A program made the translations under genes and the position numbers. DNA of 64,000 bases, taken from Albirhodobacter sp042466415. Lineage in GTDB: Bacteria; Pseudomonadota; Alphaproteobacteria; Rhodobacterales; Rhodobacteraceae. This document shows, in pieces, positions 61,772 to 64,000 of the stretch. The notes below the pieces were generated by a model. That model ran no database searches, was not told the origin of the DNA, and was given only the letters and a program-made list of their open reading frames with translations. The first letter of the stretch is position 1. Each line of letters opens with the position of its first letter. The stretch lies in the NCBI RefSeq assembly GCF_042466415.1, contig NZ_JAXHCH010000002.1, forward strand, positions 1,984,001-2,048,000, given 5' to 3'.

Positions 61772-61892
61772 CGTATCTCCAACCCGGAATATCGCGCATG
61801 CACCTACCTTGCCCGATATTCAAATACAGGCGAGGCACTGGACCTTCGCGCCGCGCCTCGCTACCTCTTGTCAGACCTCAAGGAGACGCGCC

Positions 61893-62840
61893 ATGAAACC
61901 TGCCCTCACGCTCTACCTCGCCGCGCCACGCGGCTTTTGTGCGGGTGTCGACCGTGCTGTGAAGATCGTCGAGATGGCGTTGGAGAAATGGGGCGCGCCG
62001 GTCTATGTGCGCCATGAGATCGTGCATAACAAATTCGTCGTCGACGGCCTTCGCGATAAAGGCGCCGTCTTTGTCGAGGAATTGCACGAATGCCCCGATG
62101 ATCGTCCGGTTATCTTTTCGGCGCACGGCGTCCCGAAATCTGTGCCCGCAGAAGCGGCCCGGCGTGAGATGGTCTATGTCGACGCCACCTGCCCCCTTGT
62201 CAGCAAAGTGCATATCGAAGCAGAGCGCCACCACGACGCCGGTCTGCAAATGGTGATGATCGGGCATGAGGGCCACCCCGAGGTGCTCGGTACGATGGGT
62301 CAATTGCCGGAGGGCGAAGTTCTCTTGGTCGAGACGACCCAAGACGTTGCGCGCATTTCGCCGCGTGATCCTGAGCGCCTCGCCTACATCACCCAGACGA
62401 CCCTGTCCGTCGACGACACCGCGGCGATTGTCGCCGCACTTCAACAGCGTTTCCCAAGCATCAAGGGGCCCGCAAAAGAAGATATTTGCTACGCAACCAC
62501 AAACCGACAAGCAGCGGTCAAAGCCATCGCAGGTAAGATTGATGCGTTGTTTGTCGTCGGCGCCCCGAATTCCTCCAACTCGCGACGCCTTGTCGAAGTG
62601 GGGCGCGGCGCGGGATGCGCCTATGCCCAACTCGTGAACCGCGCCCCAGAGATCGATTGGCGCGCGATTGAGGGCATAAAATCGGTGGGGATCACGGCCG
62701 GCGCATCAGCGCCCGAAATTTTGATCGATGAAGTGATTGCCGCTTTCAAAGACCGCTTTGACGTCACTTTAGAGCTTGTTGAAACAGCCCGCGAAGATAT
62801 CGAGTTTAAAGTGCCCCGCGTGCTGCGTGTTCCGGCATGA
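61893..62840 (+). CDS. ispH: 4-hydroxy-3-methylbut-2-enyl diphosphate reductase
   Basis: The 315-residue protein has the three iron-sulfur cysteines Cys16 (APRGFCAGVDRAVKIVEMAL), Cys100 (VDATCPLVSKVHIEAE) and Cys199 (EDICYATTNRQ), plus the GHEGHPEVLGTMGQ motif. It makes IPP and DMAPP in the final step of the MEP isoprenoid pathway. The ATG at 61893 follows AAGGAGACGCGCC; the frame begins 28 codons earlier without support. It overlaps the DUF3429 gene by four bases. Confidence 0.97.
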   Translation: MKPALTLYLAAPRGFCAGVDRAVKIVEMALEKWGAPVYVRHEIVHNKFVVDGLRDKGAVFVEELHECPDDRPVIFSAHGVPKSVPAEAARREMVYVDATCPLVSKVHIEAERHHDAGLQMVMIGHEGHPEVLGTMGQLPEGEVLLVETTQDVARISPRDPERLAYITQTTLSVDDTAAIVAALQQRFPSIKGPAKEDICYATTNRQAAVKAIAGKIDALFVVGAPNSSNSRRLVEVGRGAGCAYAQLVNRAPEIDWRAIEGIKSVGITAGASAPEILIDEVIAAFKDRFDVTLELVETAREDIEFKVPRVLRVPA

Positions 62841-63268
62841 TACGTACGATCCCGAAAACCGCGCTGTGGCTCGGCCTCGGCGGCTTGATACCCTTCCTCG
62901 CCACGACGCTCGCTTTACGGTTTGGCGTCGCACTTCCCCTCGCGCTTCCCGCCGAAAAAGTATTGCTCGGCTACGGGATCATGATCTTCGCTTTCATGTC
63001 CGGCGCGCTTTGGGGATTTGCGGCGAAATCGAACTGGGCGTTCGGGTACGTTCTGTCTGTCGCGCCTGTCGTGATCGGATTTCTTGCCGTGATTTCGGGG
63101 GGCGTCAGGCCGATTGATGCGCTGATTATTGGCTTCATCACGCTCCTGCCGCTCGATTTCGCCTTCGCGCGATGCCACGCGGCGCCCGCTTGGTGGATGT
63201 CGCTGCGATTGGTTCTGACAACGGTTGTCGTGGCATGCTTGATCGCGGTATGGCGTGCGGGCATCTGA
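62837..63268 (+). CDS. DUF3429 membrane protein
   Basis: The 143-residue protein has about five hydrophobic helices, with LGYGIMIFAFMSGALWGFAA and DALIIGFITLLPLDFAFARC typical of DUF3429. Function is unknown. It overlaps ispH by four bases at its start and lies 22 bases before rnhA, so ispH, DUF3429, rnhA and the TRIC gene look like one operon. Confidence 0.85.
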   Translation: MIRTIPKTALWLGLGGLIPFLATTLALRFGVALPLALPAEKVLLGYGIMIFAFMSGALWGFAAKSNWAFGYVLSVAPVVIGFLAVISGGVRPIDALIIGFITLLPLDFAFARCHAAPAWWMSLRLVLTTVVVACLIAVWRAGI

Positions 63269-63290
63269 ACCGCGCCCCGAGGAGAGCCCG

Positions 63291-63746
63291 ATGGAAATTC
63301 ACGCATGGACCGATGGCGCATGTTCGGGAAACCCCGGTCCGGGCGGCTGGGGCGTTTTGATGCGCGCATTCGATGACGGGAAACTGCTGAAAGAGCGAAC
63401 GCTGCAAGGCGGCGAGGCGGATACGACGAACAACCGGATGGAGCTTATGGCGGCAATTTCCGCCTTGGAGGCCTTGTCCCGCGACAGCGCGATCACCATC
63501 ACAACCGATAGCGCCTATGTTAAAAACGGGGTGACGAGCTGGATCTTCGGCTGGAAGAAAAACGGTTGGAAGACTGCAGATCGCAAGCCGGTCAAAAATG
63601 TCGACCTTTGGCAACGGATTGATGCGGCCCAGTCGCGCCATCACGTAACGTGGAAATGGATCAAGGGTCATGCAGGCCACGCCGAAAATGAGCAAGCGGA
63701 CGAATTGGCGCGTGCCGGCATGGCGCCATTCAAGTCCGCGAAATGA
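63291..63746 (+). CDS. rnhA: Ribonuclease HI
   Basis: The 151-residue protein has the catalytic acidic residues Asp8 (IHAWTDGACSGNPGPGGWG), Glu51 (TTNNRMELMAAISALEAL), Asp73 (ITITTDSAYVKNGVTSWIF) and Asp137 (ENEQADELARAG). It degrades the RNA of RNA-DNA hybrids and removes primers and R-loops. The ATG at 63291 follows GAGGAGAGCCCG; an in-frame start 12 codons earlier lies inside the DUF3429 gene. It overlaps the next gene by four bases. Confidence 0.97.
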   Translation: MEIHAWTDGACSGNPGPGGWGVLMRAFDDGKLLKERTLQGGEADTTNNRMELMAAISALEALSRDSAITITTDSAYVKNGVTSWIFGWKKNGWKTADRKPVKNVDLWQRIDAAQSRHHVTWKWIKGHAGHAENEQADELARAGMAPFKSAK

Positions 63747-64000
63747 ACGCTGAAGCCCTGAGCTGGGTCGCCGCATTTCCGATCGGCGCAGCATTGGATT
63801 ACACATCCGTTCTAATCTTCGCTTTGACGGGCGCGCTCGTCGCAAGCCGTCAACAGCTTGATCTTGTCGGCTTCATCTTCATCGCGGCACTCACGGCGGT
63901 GGGAGGAGGCACGCTGAGGGATCTGCTCCTCGGACGAGATCCGGTATTTTGGGTTGGGCAACCGCAATATATCGTGCTGATCGCATTCGCGGCGGTCATC
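63743..64000 (+). CDS. TRIC/UPF0126 family membrane protein (partial)
   Basis: The first 86 codons are present; the gene runs off the right edge. The hydrophobic N-terminal part includes YTSVLIFALTGALVASRQQL and FIAALTAVGGGTLRDLLLGR then DPVFWV. The TAVGGGTLRDLLLGR motif is the hallmark of UPF0126/TRIC channels, prokaryotic relatives of trimeric intracellular cation channels. The ATG at 63743 overlaps the rnhA stop (ATGA), implying co-translation. Confidence 0.88.
   Translation, partial: MNAEALSWVAAFPIGAALDYTSVLIFALTGALVASRQQLDLVGFIFIAALTAVGGGTLRDLLLGRDPVFWVGQPQYIVLIAFAAVI

Overview
The window is a chromosomal segment from an alphaproteobacterium of the order Rhodobacterales, most likely a roseobacter-type Rhodobacteraceae. 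This is inferred from protein sequence, gene content and order: the chvI-chvG-hprK-rapZ-EIIA-HPr run beside pckA, etfBA close to a 3-hydroxyacyl-CoA dehydrogenase, DUF6473, DUF1491 and Hint-domain proteins, a methylsuccinyl-CoA dehydrogenase, and an L11 with a basic linker insertion. No phage, insertion sequence, CRISPR array or rRNA gene was seen. It is core genome with a few accessory genes.

Bases 1-26,900 are read almost entirely from the minus strand and carry the translation and transcription core. In transcription order from the right these are: tuf copy 2; tRNA-Trp and secE; nusG, rplK, rplA, rplJ, rplL, rpoB and rpoC; rpsL, rpsG, fusA and tuf copy 1; then the S10/spc cluster from rpsJ to rplR, which runs off the left edge. 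The order is classical, but it is cut into modules by terminators and promoters that can be read directly. One complete terminator, promoter and structured leader sits between rplP and rpmC, inside what is one operon in E. coli. Another terminator separates secE from nusG. A large hairpin lies between rplL and rpoB. The two tuf genes are near-identical over about 1.24 kb, including their terminators.

Bases 27,167-36,346 mix a TerB/DUF533-like protein, parC, an exported SH3 protein, an SDR, a HIG1-type small membrane protein with a PduO-type cobalamin adenosyltransferase, etfBA, a DUF6473 protein and a 3-hydroxybutyryl-CoA dehydrogenase. Bases 36,396-42,831 hold a compact regulatory operon (ChvI/ChvG two-component system, short HprK, RapZ, EIIA-Man, HPr) divergent from pckA. 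The pckA upstream region carries two 13-bp direct repeats 21 bp apart that look like LacI-family half operators. This links envelope and acid sensing, nitrogen-type PTS signalling and gluconeogenesis at one locus.

Bases 42,923-51,217 hold rnr, dapE, a two-gene cassette of overlapping Hint (hedgehog/intein) proteins, and mcd of the ethylmalonyl-CoA pathway. Bases 51,192-61,056 are a long minus-strand housekeeping run: folK, rpoZ, a bifunctional RSH protein, a DUF2062 protein, pdxJ, a small membrane protein, two tandem type I signal peptidases (the second fused to a DUF805 domain), rnc, era, DUF1491 and recO. The right end (61,158-64,000) is plus strand: a NYN-domain protein, ispH, a DUF3429 protein, rnhA and the start of a TRIC/UPF0126 channel gene.

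The observations most worth following up are the tandem Hint gene pair, the DUF805-signal peptidase fusion beside an ordinary LepB, the tandem operator at pckA, and the unusual transcriptional partitioning of the ribosomal protein clusters. All functions come from reading protein motifs by eye; no database search was run.
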